Shown: one piece after another, positions 1 to 9,494 of the stretch | Layout: each line of letters opens with the position of its first letter | Position numbering within the stretch: the first letter of the stretch is position 1 | Source of the DNA: Jeongeupia wiesaeckerbachi | GTDB taxonomy: Bacteria; Pseudomonadota; Gammaproteobacteria; Burkholderiales; Chitinibacteraceae | Reading direction: 5' to 3' | DNA: 64,000 bases | Assembly (NCBI RefSeq): GCF_050916355.1 | Contig: NZ_CP136946.1 | Coordinates: 1,736,001 to 1,800,000, forward strand | Made by a program: the position numbers and the translations under genes | Notes under the pieces: generated by a model | Database searches by the model: none | Seen by the model: only the letters and a program-made list of their open reading frames with translations | Told to the model about the DNA's origin: nothing

Positions 1-2
1 TT

Positions 3-284
3 GTTGCCTCCGGTGATCTTTTTAATGTCTACATCCGATCCGAACGAGTGCTCTGGATACCCAAGGTGCATCTGGGTAAAACCATCGGTTTTATTGTTTT
101 TCTGAACCAGCTAACCCTGCCTTTATCCGGAATAATTGTCAGCCTTAGCATCAATGAGGCCGACACCAAGGCGATGTTCTGGATGATTGGTGTAGCGACT
201 AGTGGAGTCGTGGTCTTATGCTTCAAAAAACTCAAGACAACATCGAAAATACTGTCACCCCAACTAGCGACGACGTTGGCCTAG
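3..284 (+). CDS. C-terminal part of an unknown membrane protein (5' end outside window)
   Basis: The reading frame is open from the first bases of the window to a TAG at 282-284, so only the last 93 residues are visible. They hold two hydrophobic stretches (around IGFIVFLNQLTLPLSGIIV and MFWMIGVATSGVVVLCF) followed by a basic tail (CFKKLKTTSK), as expected for the end of an inner-membrane protein with a cytoplasmic C-terminus. The stop lies 14 bp before the start chosen for the flavoprotein reductase, so the two may be co-transcribed. I do not recognise the family, and the fragment is too short to assign a function. Confidence 0.5.
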   Translation, partial: VASGDLFNVYIRSERVLWIPKVHLGKTIGFIVFLNQLTLPLSGIIVSLSINEADTKAMFWMIGVATSGVVVLCFKKLKTTSKILSPQLATTLA

Positions 285-298
285 TTCACGAGCCGATT

Positions 299-1423
299 AT
301 GAACATTACGATTATTGGGGCCGGTTTGGCTTGCTACAAACTGGTTACATTCCTGCGCAAGCGTAAATATGATGGTGAGATTCGCGTAATCAGCAGCTGT
401 GACGGGAATCAATACTACAAACCAAAATTGTCTACTGGTTTTTCGGAGGCAATGCAGCCCGATGACCATGTCACCGAAGAACGCGATGTATGGGCAGAAA
501 AACTCAATGTCACATTGGTACACGGTACCACCGTGACAAGGATTTCGCCTGAAAGCAAAACGGTGTACACCAGTAGTGGCGACTTCAGCTATGGCCAGCT
601 TGTACTGGCCTATGGTGCATCACCACGGGTAATCACTGCCAGCCTTGATGCCGATTGCGTTTTAGATGACGTTAATTCGCTGCAAAGCTACCGTAGCTTG
701 TTTGGAAAATTGCAAAGCCAAAATCGCCAGCCACTGATTGTCGGTGCGGGGCTGGTTGGATGCGAATTGTCCAGTGATCTGGCCAATGCCGGTTATCAGC
801 CGATTCTTGTCTCCTCAGGAGACTATCCGTTTTCTAGTCTGTTTCCGCGTGCGTTCAGCGAATTCCTGAAAGGAAAGCTAGTCGAAGCCGGCGTACAATT
901 TATCGACCGTCAGCGTGTTGTCGATATGGATCGGCATGACGCTGGGCTCGGCATTACCTTGTCCTCCGGCGAGCGCAAAGCGGCCGCGGTGGTGGTCAAT
1001 TGTGCGGGGTTGTCGGTGAATACCGAGCTGGCTGAGCAGGCGGGTATTGCCACCGATCGTGGCATTCTCACCGATACATATCTGAAAACCAATATTGACG
1101 ATATTTATGCGCTTGGTGATTGCGCACAAATCAATGGCCAGCTGCACCAATACATTGCGCCCATCCTTATTTCTGCCCGAGCACTGGCTAGCACGATGAC
1201 CGGGACCGCAACGCCGGTCAATCTGACCTTTTATCCTGTCGATGTGAAAATCCAGCAATCGCCGACACGTTTCATGTTCAAGGAAAATCCAACAGAGTGG
1301 CATACCGAAGCCACTGACGATGGCATGATTGCGCGTGGCTATCGCAACGGCAAGCCTTGCGGCTTTGCAGTAACGGGGGATGCGTTGGCGCACATGAATG
1401 CCTTGGTGTCGGAGCTTGCATGA
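299..1423 (+). CDS. FAD-dependent NAD(P)H oxidoreductase, rubredoxin reductase / NorW type
   Basis: A 374-residue flavoprotein. The start chosen is the ATG at 299, which puts the FAD-binding dinucleotide fold (MNITIIGAGLACYK) at the N-terminus as usual; the frame is open further upstream but would overlap the preceding gene. A second Rossmann motif (PLIVGAGLVGCELSSDLA, about residues 146-163) binds NAD(P)H. The ALGDCAQ motif near residue 270 is the second FAD-binding signature of this class. Length and layout match rubredoxin-NAD+ reductases and the flavorubredoxin reductase NorW (about 375-385 residues). These enzymes pass electrons from NADH to a rubredoxin domain. No rubredoxin gene is visible, so the physiological partner is unknown. 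Confidence 0.8.
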   Translation: MNITIIGAGLACYKLVTFLRKRKYDGEIRVISSCDGNQYYKPKLSTGFSEAMQPDDHVTEERDVWAEKLNVTLVHGTTVTRISPESKTVYTSSGDFSYGQLVLAYGASPRVITASLDADCVLDDVNSLQSYRSLFGKLQSQNRQPLIVGAGLVGCELSSDLANAGYQPILVSSGDYPFSSLFPRAFSEFLKGKLVEAGVQFIDRQRVVDMDRHDAGLGITLSSGERKAAAVVVNCAGLSVNTELAEQAGIATDRGILTDTYLKTNIDDIYALGDCAQINGQLHQYIAPILISARALASTMTGTATPVNLTFYPVDVKIQQSPTRFMFKENPTEWHTEATDDGMIARGYRNGKPCGFAVTGDALAHMNALVSELA

Positions 1424-1575
1424 ATGGTGGGGGGGGGCTGACCCGTTGTCAACGATGATGGCTGTGCCATTCGCTAGGAATCGAAGTTGATTGTTCGAAG
1501 TGGCTGTGTTGAAGCTGGGTTGTGTACGATTTATTCGAAATTCAATCTGGCATAAATCGAAGAAGAGATGAATTT

Positions 1576-2463
1576 ATGAAAATGAGAGATGTTTTAGCTG
1601 CCATTTTGGTGACGGGCGTATGGGGCGTCAACTTTAGCGTGATCAAGTTGGGCTTGAATACGCTGGATCCATTTGTGCTTGCTGGATTGCGATTTCTATT
1701 TTGTGCGATCCCGGCGGTGTTTTTTATCCGAAAGCCAGATGTGCCGATGAAGGTCGTTGCGCTGTACGGTGTCCTCTTCGGTGTCGGTCTCTGGGGCATG
1801 GTTAACTTGGGGGTGCGCCTGGGTGCGTCTGCGGGGGTCTCCTCGCTCGCGCTTCAATTTAGCGCTTTCCTTACCATTTTCATGGGTTACGTCTTTCTAA
1901 AAGAAAAAATTAGTCGGCAGCAATTGATCGGTTTTACTTTGGCGCTGGCAGGTTTGATATTCATACTGAGCCTCACCGACGGCTCGGTGACGCTGCTGGG
2001 CTTGGCCATGGTGCTATTCGGTGCGGTGAATTGGAGTTTGGCTAATATCGTAATGAAGAAGTCGAAAACCAAGAATGTCTTCGGATTTCTGGTCTGGGCG
2101 TGCTTGTTCGCGCCGGTGCCGCTCTTCTTCATGGCCTACCTCGCCGGCGGTGCCAAGGTATACATGAATCTGAATGACAACCTCAATGCGATGGCTATTT
2201 TTTCGGTGCTGTTTCAGGCTTATCCAACCACTTTGATCGGTTACTGGGTATGGAACTCGCTGCTGAGCAAATACCCAGTCTCGAGCGTTGCGCCGCTATC
2301 GCTGCTGGTGCCCGTGTTTGGGTTTGCTGGCAGCGCGGTCATTTTCGGCGAGGTTATTGGCGGCGAGAAAATTGCTGCCAGCCTTTTAATCCTCTCTGGA
2401 CTGACCGTTGCCTTGTATGGCAATAAGGTGAAGAATTTGTTGGCCCGGCCTAGCACCGTATAG
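1576..2463 (+). CDS. EamA-family (DMT superfamily) inner-membrane exporter
   Basis: A 295-residue, about ten-helix transporter with two EamA repeats. The N-terminal repeat begins AAILVTGVWGVNFSVIKLGL and carries the LAGLRFLFC segment; the second repeat starts around residue 135. The ATG at 1576 is preferred over one at 1522 because it directly precedes the first helix and has a purine-rich AGAAGAGATG upstream. Length is close to E. coli EamA (299 residues), an exporter of O-acetylserine and cysteine. The substrate here is unknown because DMT exporters range widely (amino acids, metabolites, drugs). It stands alone between a flavoprotein gene and groESL. Confidence 0.8.
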   Translation: MKMRDVLAAILVTGVWGVNFSVIKLGLNTLDPFVLAGLRFLFCAIPAVFFIRKPDVPMKVVALYGVLFGVGLWGMVNLGVRLGASAGVSSLALQFSAFLTIFMGYVFLKEKISRQQLIGFTLALAGLIFILSLTDGSVTLLGLAMVLFGAVNWSLANIVMKKSKTKNVFGFLVWACLFAPVPLFFMAYLAGGAKVYMNLNDNLNAMAIFSVLFQAYPTTLIGYWVWNSLLSKYPVSSVAPLSLLVPVFGFAGSAVIFGEVIGGEKIAASLLILSGLTVALYGNKVKNLLARPSTV

Positions 2464-2849
2464 CGCTGGCATCCGATGAAGATTTCGCCATCTATCGCGA
2501 TGGCTATTCCATTGCGCTGCTGAGCACGTCACCGTCCGAGTCGGCGCCGAGCGTTGCGCCGACTTATCCATAGACTTTCCGTCGCCGGTGGCCAAGCGGC
2601 GCGCATGCGTCGATTCCGTTGAACTGCAGATGCCGGTGCGGTGGGCCATGGCGGCCAGCACCGTGTTGCCCATCCGCGTGGCAGGTCGCTGTGACCGCCA
2701 AGGGTCCGCGAAAGGCCCTGGCGACAACTGAGACCGCCGCTCGCTGTCGTCGATGCCGCTAGGGGAGGGTTTCTGCCCAGCTCGTCCAGCGACGAGCGGC
2801 CGGAAGCCCGCGATGAACGATCGACGACACAAATATCCCCAGTCGGCGC
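2464..2849. other. 386-bp gap between the EamA exporter and the groESL promoter
   Basis: No convincing gene. Open frames on both strands show no recognisable domain and partly overlap the EamA gene. The sequence is GC-rich and has no obvious terminator for the exporter. A short plus-strand frame just after the exporter (reading ASDEDFAIYRDGYSIAL) could be the remnant of a lost gene, but this is weak. Confidence 0.4.
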
Positions 2850-2878
2850 TTGAAAACCCCGGGTGCCGTCCCTATCAT
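2850..2878 (+). promoter_or_regulatory. groESL promoter, combined sigma32-like and sigma70-like
   Basis: TTGAAA (2850-2855), a 17-bp spacer and TATCAT (2873-2878) form a good sigma70 promoter. The same bases read CTTGAAAA and CCCTATCAT, close to the heat-shock sigma32 consensus (CTTGAAA and CCCCATNT). The -10 element ends where the CIRCE operator starts. Confidence 0.75.
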
Positions 2879-2904
2879 TGGCACTCGTTAGCGACGAGTG
2901 CTAA
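2878..2904 (+). promoter_or_regulatory. CIRCE operator (HrcA binding site)
   Basis: TTGGCACTC - 9 bp - GAGTGCTAA matches the CIRCE consensus TTAGCACTC-N9-GAGTGCTAA with one mismatch. It lies at the predicted transcription start, so HrcA bound here would block groESL transcription until heat shock. Confidence 0.9.
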
Positions 2905-2976
2905 CCATCGAACGCAGGCCATCCGCACGGCGTTCCGCTCGTTTCGTGCCATTCAATCCTCAGGAGATAGTCAACG

Positions 2977-3267
2977 ATGAAAATCCGTCCTTTGCATGAC
3001 CGCGTCGTCATCAAGCGCGTCGAAGCTGAAGAAAAAACCGCTTCGGGCATCGTGCTGCCGGGCAACGTCGCCGAAAAGCCGGACATGGGCGAAGTCGTCG
3101 CCGTCGGCAATGGCAAGGTCCTGGAAAACGGTTCGGTTCGTCCGCTCGGCCTCGCCGTCGGCGACAAGGTGATCTTCGGCAAGTACAGCGGCCAGACCGT
3201 CAAGGTGGACGGCGAAGAGCTGCTGGTGATGCGCGAAGAAGACGTGATGGGCGTCGTCGAGCACTAA
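2977..3267 (+). CDS. groES: Co-chaperonin GroES
   Basis: A 96-residue 10-kDa chaperonin that caps the GroEL ring during ATP-driven protein folding in the cytoplasm. It begins MKIRPLHDRVVIKRVE and carries the mobile loop (EEKTASGIVLP, about residues 17-27) that docks on GroEL. Length matches the family. A strong Shine-Dalgarno (CAGGAG) precedes the ATG. It is the first gene of the groES-groEL operon, with 53 bp before groEL, controlled by the promoter and CIRCE operator upstream. Confidence 0.98.
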   Translation: MKIRPLHDRVVIKRVEAEEKTASGIVLPGNVAEKPDMGEVVAVGNGKVLENGSVRPLGLAVGDKVIFGKYSGQTVKVDGEELLVMREEDVMGVVEH

Positions 3268-3320
3268 GCTCCGACCCACGCGCTTAACTTTTACCTACAG
3301 AATTCAGGAGTATCTGGAAA

Positions 3321-4958
<1,638 letters not shown>

Positions 4959-4981
4959 GTCCCGCTTTTCCCGCGCAAAAG

Positions 4982-5009
4982 AAAACGCCACCTTCGGGTG
5001 GCGTTTTTT
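4982..5009 (+). terminator. Intrinsic terminator of groESL
   Basis: An 8-bp stem ACGCCACC / GGTGGCGT closed by a TTCG loop (4985-5004) is followed by a run of T. It lies 27 bp after the groEL stop. Confidence 0.9.
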
Positions 5010-5114
5010 CGTTGGTCGGTCTGGCTTGGGCCGGCAAGGGTGCCTGGTCTAGCGTGGAGAAGGCCGGTCGCGCGCCGCAGGCTGCGCTGACCCGGAGACC
5101 ACCGGAGATGCGCC

Positions 5115-5414
5115 ATGTCCACCTTGCTTGAATCTCAACTGCGCGAATGCGTCGGGCCTTATCCGCAGGCCTATCCGGATCAGCTGATCCAGCAGTTTCC
5201 GCGCATCGCCGACCGGGTTGCCTGCCTGTGGGGCAAATCCGAGCTCGACGATTACTTCAATGCGCTGCTGATCGACGATCGCGGCGGCCGGCAGGGTTTT
5301 CCGGTGCGGGTCGGCAGCGAGCTGATCGTGCTGTCGCTCATTTACGATCTGGTGCGCGCACGGCCGCTGGCGCAGCCGCCGGCGATCTGGGGGCTGTCGG
5401 TAAGGCGCGACTAG
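5115..5414 (+). CDS. Small conserved-looking protein of unknown function
   Basis: A 99-residue soluble protein starting MSTLLESQLREC, with GGAG ahead of the ATG and codon use like its neighbours. No signal peptide, membrane helix or known motif is visible. It ends head-to-head with the thioesterase, the two stop codons overlapping by 4 bp. I do not recognise the family. Confidence 0.6.
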   Translation: MSTLLESQLRECVGPYPQAYPDQLIQQFPRIADRVACLWGKSELDDYFNALLIDDRGGRQGFPVRVGSELIVLSLIYDLVRARPLAQPPAIWGLSVRRD

Positions 5415-5866
5415 CGTGCCGCGAGCCGCTGCTGGCGGCGTTGCTCGGCGTCGTGCCAGCGTCGCTGCTCGTTGGCATCGTTCGGCGCGTGGGTCGGGAT
5501 CTCGAGCGGGCGTTTGTCGTCGCCCAGCGCGACCATAGTGAAGTAACTGCTATTGGTATGGCGTACCGTCCGTGCGCGGATGTCCTCGGCGATCAGCTTG
5601 ATGCCGATCTCCATCGACGTCCGGCCGGTGTAGTTGACGCTGGCGAGAAAGGTGACGAGCTCGCCGACGTGGACCGGCTGCTTGAAGGTCACCTGGTCGA
5701 CCGACAGCGTCACGCAGTAGGCGCCGGCAAAGCGGCTGGCGCAGGCATAGGCGGCTTCGTCCATCAGTTTGAGCAGCGCACCGCCGTGGACGTTGCCGGA
5801 AAAATTGGCCATGTCCGGCGTCATCAGCACGGTCATGGTCAACTGGTGGCGGGGCAGGTCGGTCAT
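5411..5866 (-). CDS. Acyl-CoA thioesterase, hotdog fold (YciA-like)
   Basis: A 151-residue hotdog-fold thioesterase that hydrolyses acyl-CoA to free acid and CoA. The signature NFSGNVHGGALLKLMDEAAY (about residues 21-40) holds the HGG and catalytic Asp region, and VTLSVDQVTFKQPVHVGELV follows. Length is close to that of YciA-type enzymes. AAGGA precedes the ATG. Before transposition this gene lay directly behind lipA; the 11-kb transposon now separates them. yciA is a known Tn7-like attachment gene in other bacteria, but there insertion is at its 3' end, whereas here the transposon is on its 5' side. Confidence 0.85.
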   Translation of the reverse strand: MTDLPRHQLTMTVLMTPDMANFSGNVHGGALLKLMDEAAYACASRFAGAYCVTLSVDQVTFKQPVHVGELVTFLASVNYTGRTSMEIGIKLIAEDIRARTVRHTNSSYFTMVALGDDKRPLEIPTHAPNDANEQRRWHDAEQRRQQRLAAR

Positions 5867-5888
5867 TGGTTTTCCTTTCTTCGAAATG

Positions 5889-5912
5889 CAAAACGCCGGG
5901 CGAGCCCGGCGT
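5889..5912 (-). terminator. Former lipA terminator, now cut off from lipA
   Basis: A near-perfect stem ACGCCGGGC / GCCCGGCGT (5893-5912), followed on the minus strand by TTTT. Its place 19 bp outside the left transposon end means that before insertion it stood about 20 bp after the lipA stop codon. Confidence 0.7.
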
Positions 5913-5930
5913 TGTTGTTGGCTGCGAGCC

Positions 5931-5935
5931 TAATC
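5931..5935. repeat. Target-site duplication TAATC, left copy
   Basis: TAATC directly abuts the left transposon end. An identical TAATC (17049-17053) abuts the right end. Five-bp duplications are the hallmark of Tn7/Tn5053-family transposition. Confidence 0.9.
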
Positions 5936-6071
5936 TGTCGGTTCCAACGCTCGGCTGTACTGGCTGGCTAATATTCCATGATTTCTACATCGTTCACTGC
6001 AACCAACGTATATCGGTTTCCTGTACTACGGGCGATTTCACAGTGCTATCGTGTACTGAGTGAGGTGTGAA
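5936..6071. repeat. Left (tnsA-proximal) transposon end with candidate TnsB sites
   Basis: The terminal TGTCGGTTCC is followed by three short repeats containing GTACT (near 5957, 6022 and 6052). Two of them follow TCGGTT-like sequence, as expected of multiple TnsB binding sites that also overlap the tnsA promoter. Site borders are estimated by eye. Confidence 0.6.
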
Positions 6072-6725
6072 ATGCCCGTGCGCAAGATTCCCAAGAACTA
6101 TCGCAACGTAACTGGTATCGCTGCGCATCGCAAGGCGGAAGGCCAAGCGATGTTCGAATCGACGCTGGAACGCGATTTCCTCACGCTCTTGGAGCTTGAC
6201 CCGACAATCGAAGCGTTTGAGGTTCAGCCCTTGGTTTTGGAGTGGACCGATGAAAAGGGCGCTACGCGACGTTATACGCCGGATGTGCAGGCCACCTTCA
6301 AGTTACACGACCATCGTCGCAAGGTGCTGTACGAGGTCAAGTACCGTTCCGAGCTTGAGCAGCATTGGCCGGATCTGCGCCCCAAATTCAAAGCGGCCGT
6401 TCGATTTGCGCGTGGTCAAGGCTGGCGTTTCAAGATCGTCACTGAAGTGGAAATTCGCACGCCTTATTTGGATAACGCGAAATTCCTGCTGCCCTTCATT
6501 CGGCAAGGTCCGATCGAAGAGGCGCATATGGATCTGTTGGACGAACAGTTGCGCCGCATGCACAGCACCACCCCGGCGGCGCTGCTTGGCGCGATGTTCC
6601 AAGACGAATGGAATCAGGCCCGGTTGATGCCCACGCTTTGGTATCTGATCGGGACTCGGCAAATTGGCGCCGATCTCGATACCAAGCTCGTGATGAGTAG
6701 TCCGATCTGGAGCCTGCATCAATGA
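6072..6725 (+). CDS. tnsA: TnsA-type transposon endonuclease
   Basis: A 217-residue restriction-enzyme-like endonuclease that in Tn7 cuts the 5' ends of the element, allowing cut-and-paste rather than copy-in transposition. Predicted catalytic residues are Glu33 (in FESTLERDF), Asp71 (YTPDVQ) and the Glu88-Val-Lys90 pair (LYEVKYR), in the order seen in Tn7 TnsA. The C-terminal half is likely the winged-helix part that contacts TnsC. The ATG at 6072 has GAGG six bases upstream and is preferred to the GTG at 6060. It overlaps tnsB by ATGA. Confidence 0.92.
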   Translation: MPVRKIPKNYRNVTGIAAHRKAEGQAMFESTLERDFLTLLELDPTIEAFEVQPLVLEWTDEKGATRRYTPDVQATFKLHDHRRKVLYEVKYRSELEQHWPDLRPKFKAAVRFARGQGWRFKIVTEVEIRTPYLDNAKFLLPFIRQGPIEEAHMDLLDEQLRRMHSTTPAALLGAMFQDEWNQARLMPTLWYLIGTRQIGADLDTKLVMSSPIWSLHQ

Positions 6726-8608
6726 GTTCTTCGCATAAATTGCTGCGGCTCCAACCCGGCGCTGCGGTTCTGTATCGTGAGCGTCCCCACCGGATTACCC
6801 ACGTTCTCGACCTGAACGAAGTGCTCGTCATGGACGACGATACTCGGCTAGTGAGCCACGCCAAGGTCGGTGAACTTGCCCCCGCTGCTACCAACAATGC
6901 CCCGGAGGCGAAGCCGGATCTCGTGGCCGTACTGGATGACGCATGGGAGGAAGCTGCCAAGCGTTTCGAAATCATCCGGCCGCTGCTCGATCTGCCATAC
7001 CGAGGCCGGCAAGACGTGGTTGCCCGGGCCAAGGCGTATGAGCGCCACGAAAACACGCTTTACGATTGGATTCGACGCTATGAAGCGACCGGGCTGCTTA
7101 CGTCGCTACTGCCGCGTGGTCGGAGCGACAAGGGCTCAACTAAGCTCACCCCGGAAGTCGAGGTCATCATCGAGGCCGTGGTCGAGAGCGAGTTTCTGAC
7201 CAAGCAGCGCAAGTCGCAGCAGAAGGTGTGCGACGAAGTGCGTCGGCGCTGTGCGAATGCCGGCATAGAAGCGCCGCACGACAATACCGTGCGCAATCGC
7301 CTCAAGGCGCTGGCCGGCGAATACGTCATGACTCGGCGTAAAGGCCGGAAGGCCGCCGATCAAGCCTATTCGCCGATCGAAGGAAGTTTTCCGGGCGCAG
7401 ATTGGCCGTATGCGGTGGTGCAGATCGATCACACCCCCCTGGACATCATCCTCGTCGATGACGTGTATCGTCGCCCAGTCGGCAAACCGTGGATTACCTT
7501 GGCGATCGACGTATTCAGCCGCATGGTGGCAGGTTTCTACGTGTCGTTCGACCCGCCGGGCGCGCTGTCCTCAGGCCAATGCTTGGCGAGCGCGATCTTG
7601 CCCAAAGACGTCTGGCTGTCGAAGCACGATATCAAGGGGGACTGGCCGTGCTGGGGCATACCCACCAAACTGCACATGGATAATGCCCGCGAATTTCGCG
7701 GCAACATGCTGCAGCGGGCTTGCCTTGAATACGGTGTAGATATCGAGTGGCGGCCCGTTGCTCGGCCGCATTTTGGCGGGCACATCGAACGCCTGCTGGG
7801 CACCTTTGCCCAAGAGATCCATACGTTACCAGGCACCACGTTTTCAAATCCACGCGAGCGTGGTGGCTATGACTCCGAAGGCAAAGCGGCGCTGACGTTG
7901 ACCGAGTTCGAAGAGTGGTTCGTGACGTTCATCGTGAACGTCTACCACCAGCGTATGCACTCCGGTATCAACATGCCGCCGATGGAAAAGTATCGGCAAG
8001 GCGTATTCGGTACCAAGGATATACCGGGACGAGGTTTGCCAGCGCGTATTGCCGACGAGAGCCGTTTACGGCTTGACCTGATGCCATTCGAAGAACGAAC
8101 GGTGCAGGACTATGGCGTCGTGATCGATGAGATTCACTACTACCACGACGTATTGCGACGCTGGATCAACGCGCCTGACCCAACGGCGCCGAAGTACAAG
8201 CGCAAGTTCATGTTCCGCAGAGACCCGCGCGACATCAGTACAGTGTGGTTTTACGATCCCGAATTGAATACGTACTACGCCATTCCATACCGCGATACTT
8301 CGCATCCGCCGATCAGTGTGTGGGAGCTGCGCGAAGCCAAGCGCCAGGGCGAGGCGGATGGACGCCGGCACGTTGATGAGCGGGCCATCTTTGATGCCTA
8401 CGAACGGATGCGCGAAATCGAGCAGCAGGCACAGGCCAAGACCACGTCGGTACGGCGGGCCGCCCAGCGGCGCAAGTTCGGCCAAGAAGCGATTCGCCCC
8501 AGTACCACACCAGCTTCTGCCGTAGCGATACCGGAGCTAACGCCGATGTCGACGCAGGTCACTGTGTCGGCCATCGAGCCATTCGATGAAATGGATGACT
8601 TGGCATGA
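6722..8608 (+). CDS. tnsB: TnsB-type DDE transposase
   Basis: A 628-residue transposase of the retroviral integrase fold that cuts the 3' ends and joins them to target DNA. The catalytic triad is readable as Asp236 (QIDHTPLD), Asp320 (LHMDNAREF) and Glu356 (GGHIERLLGT), with the DD(35)E-type spacing. The N-terminal part should hold the helix-turn-helix domains for the end repeats (DWIRRYEATGLLTSLLPRGR resembles one). The C-terminal Mu-type barrel and tail follow the catalytic core. Overlapping ATGA junctions with tnsA and tnsC indicate translational coupling. Confidence 0.95.
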   Translation: MSSSHKLLRLQPGAAVLYRERPHRITHVLDLNEVLVMDDDTRLVSHAKVGELAPAATNNAPEAKPDLVAVLDDAWEEAAKRFEIIRPLLDLPYRGRQDVVARAKAYERHENTLYDWIRRYEATGLLTSLLPRGRSDKGSTKLTPEVEVIIEAVVESEFLTKQRKSQQKVCDEVRRRCANAGIEAPHDNTVRNRLKALAGEYVMTRRKGRKAADQAYSPIEGSFPGADWPYAVVQIDHTPLDIILVDDVYRRPVGKPWITLAIDVFSRMVAGFYVSFDPPGALSSGQCLASAILPKDVWLSKHDIKGDWPCWGIPTKLHMDNAREFRGNMLQRACLEYGVDIEWRPVARPHFGGHIERLLGTFAQEIHTLPGTTFSNPRERGGYDSEGKAALTLTEFEEWFVTFIVNVYHQRMHSGINMPPMEKYRQGVFGTKDIPGRGLPARIADESRLRLDLMPFEERTVQDYGVVIDEIHYYHDVLRRWINAPDPTAPKYKRKFMFRRDPRDISTVWFYDPELNTYYAIPYRDTSHPPISVWELREAKRQGEADGRRHVDERAIFDAYERMREIEQQAQAKTTSVRRAAQRRKFGQEAIRPSTTPASAVAIPELTPMSTQVTVSAIEPFDEMDDLA

Positions 8609-9492
8609 GCCATCTGAATGACTCGACGGCCAAACTGCTGGAGTTGAGTGATGCCGAGCGGATCGAAAAGATTCGCGCACCACGTTGGATCGGATACCCG
8701 AGAGCCAAGGCCGTCATGGCCAAGCTGGAGGATCTGCTCGTCTATCCGCGTTCGCACCGGATGCCGAACCTCTTGGTGGTCGGGGATACCAACAACGGCA
8801 AAACCATGTTGGTGCAACGCTTCTGCGCTCACCATCCCGCAGACGACAACCCCGGCGGCGACGGTGTGCGCGTGCCGGTGCTGTTTGTACAGGCACCGCC
8901 GATTCCAGATGAGGGCCGGTTTTACAACGCCATCCTTGAGCTGCTGTTCGCTCCGTACAAGCCGAACGACCGCGTGGACAAGAAGCAATTCCAGGTTATC
9001 AAGTTGTTGAAGTACGTCGGATTGCGCATGCTGGTGATCGACGAGATTCACCACGTCATGGCAGGCAATCTGAACAAGCAGCGTACCTTCTTGAATGTGA
9101 TCAAGTATCTGGGCAACGAGCTGCAGGTGCCGATCGTGGCCGTTGGGACGCGTGATGCCTTCCGGGCGCTACAGACCGATCCGCAGTTGGCGAATCGATT
9201 CGAGCCGGCGCTGTTGCCACGCTGGGATTTCGATACCGATTTCCTGCGCTTGCTCGCCAGCTTCGAGCGCATGTTGCCGCTCCGCCTGCCGTCGCAACTG
9301 CATGATACGACCTTGGCCACCAGGCTGTTCTCGATGAGCGAGGGATACATCGGCGAACTATCACGGCTGCTCACCATGGCCAGCGTGCGGGCCGTGGAAG
9401 CCGGGAAAGAGCGGATCGATGAGAAGGTACTCGATGCCATCGATTGGGTGTCGCCGGCCGATCGCAAGCGACAGATCGACCGCGGTGGCTGA
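8605..9492 (+). CDS. tnsC: TnsC/TniB-type AAA+ transposition regulator
   Basis: A 295-residue AAA+ ATPase that links the target-selection protein to the transposase. Walker A is GDTNNGKT (from Gly60) and Walker B is LVIDEIHH (Asp146, Glu147). A downstream sensor-like stretch reads VAVGTRDAF. It is much shorter than Tn7 TnsC (555 residues) and matches the TniB class of Tn5053- and Tn6022-like elements. It overlaps tnsB by ATGA and is followed two bases later by tniQ. Confidence 0.93.
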   Translation: MSHLNDSTAKLLELSDAERIEKIRAPRWIGYPRAKAVMAKLEDLLVYPRSHRMPNLLVVGDTNNGKTMLVQRFCAHHPADDNPGGDGVRVPVLFVQAPPIPDEGRFYNAILELLFAPYKPNDRVDKKQFQVIKLLKYVGLRMLVIDEIHHVMAGNLNKQRTFLNVIKYLGNELQVPIVAVGTRDAFRALQTDPQLANRFEPALLPRWDFDTDFLRLLASFERMLPLRLPSQLHDTTLATRLFSMSEGYIGELSRLLTMASVRAVEAGKERIDEKVLDAIDWVSPADRKRQIDRGG

Positions 9493-9494
9493 GC

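Noticed and set aside
2386..2832. A 148-codon minus-strand gene before groES
   Set aside because: It overlaps the end of the EamA gene, shows low-complexity Arg/Ser/Pro composition and no recognisable motif or ribosome site.
5411..5866. The YciA-like thioesterase gene as the transposon's attachment gene
   Set aside because: yciA is a known attachment gene for some Tn7-like elements, but those insert behind its 3' end. Here the element lies on the 5' side, 70 bp before the start codon.
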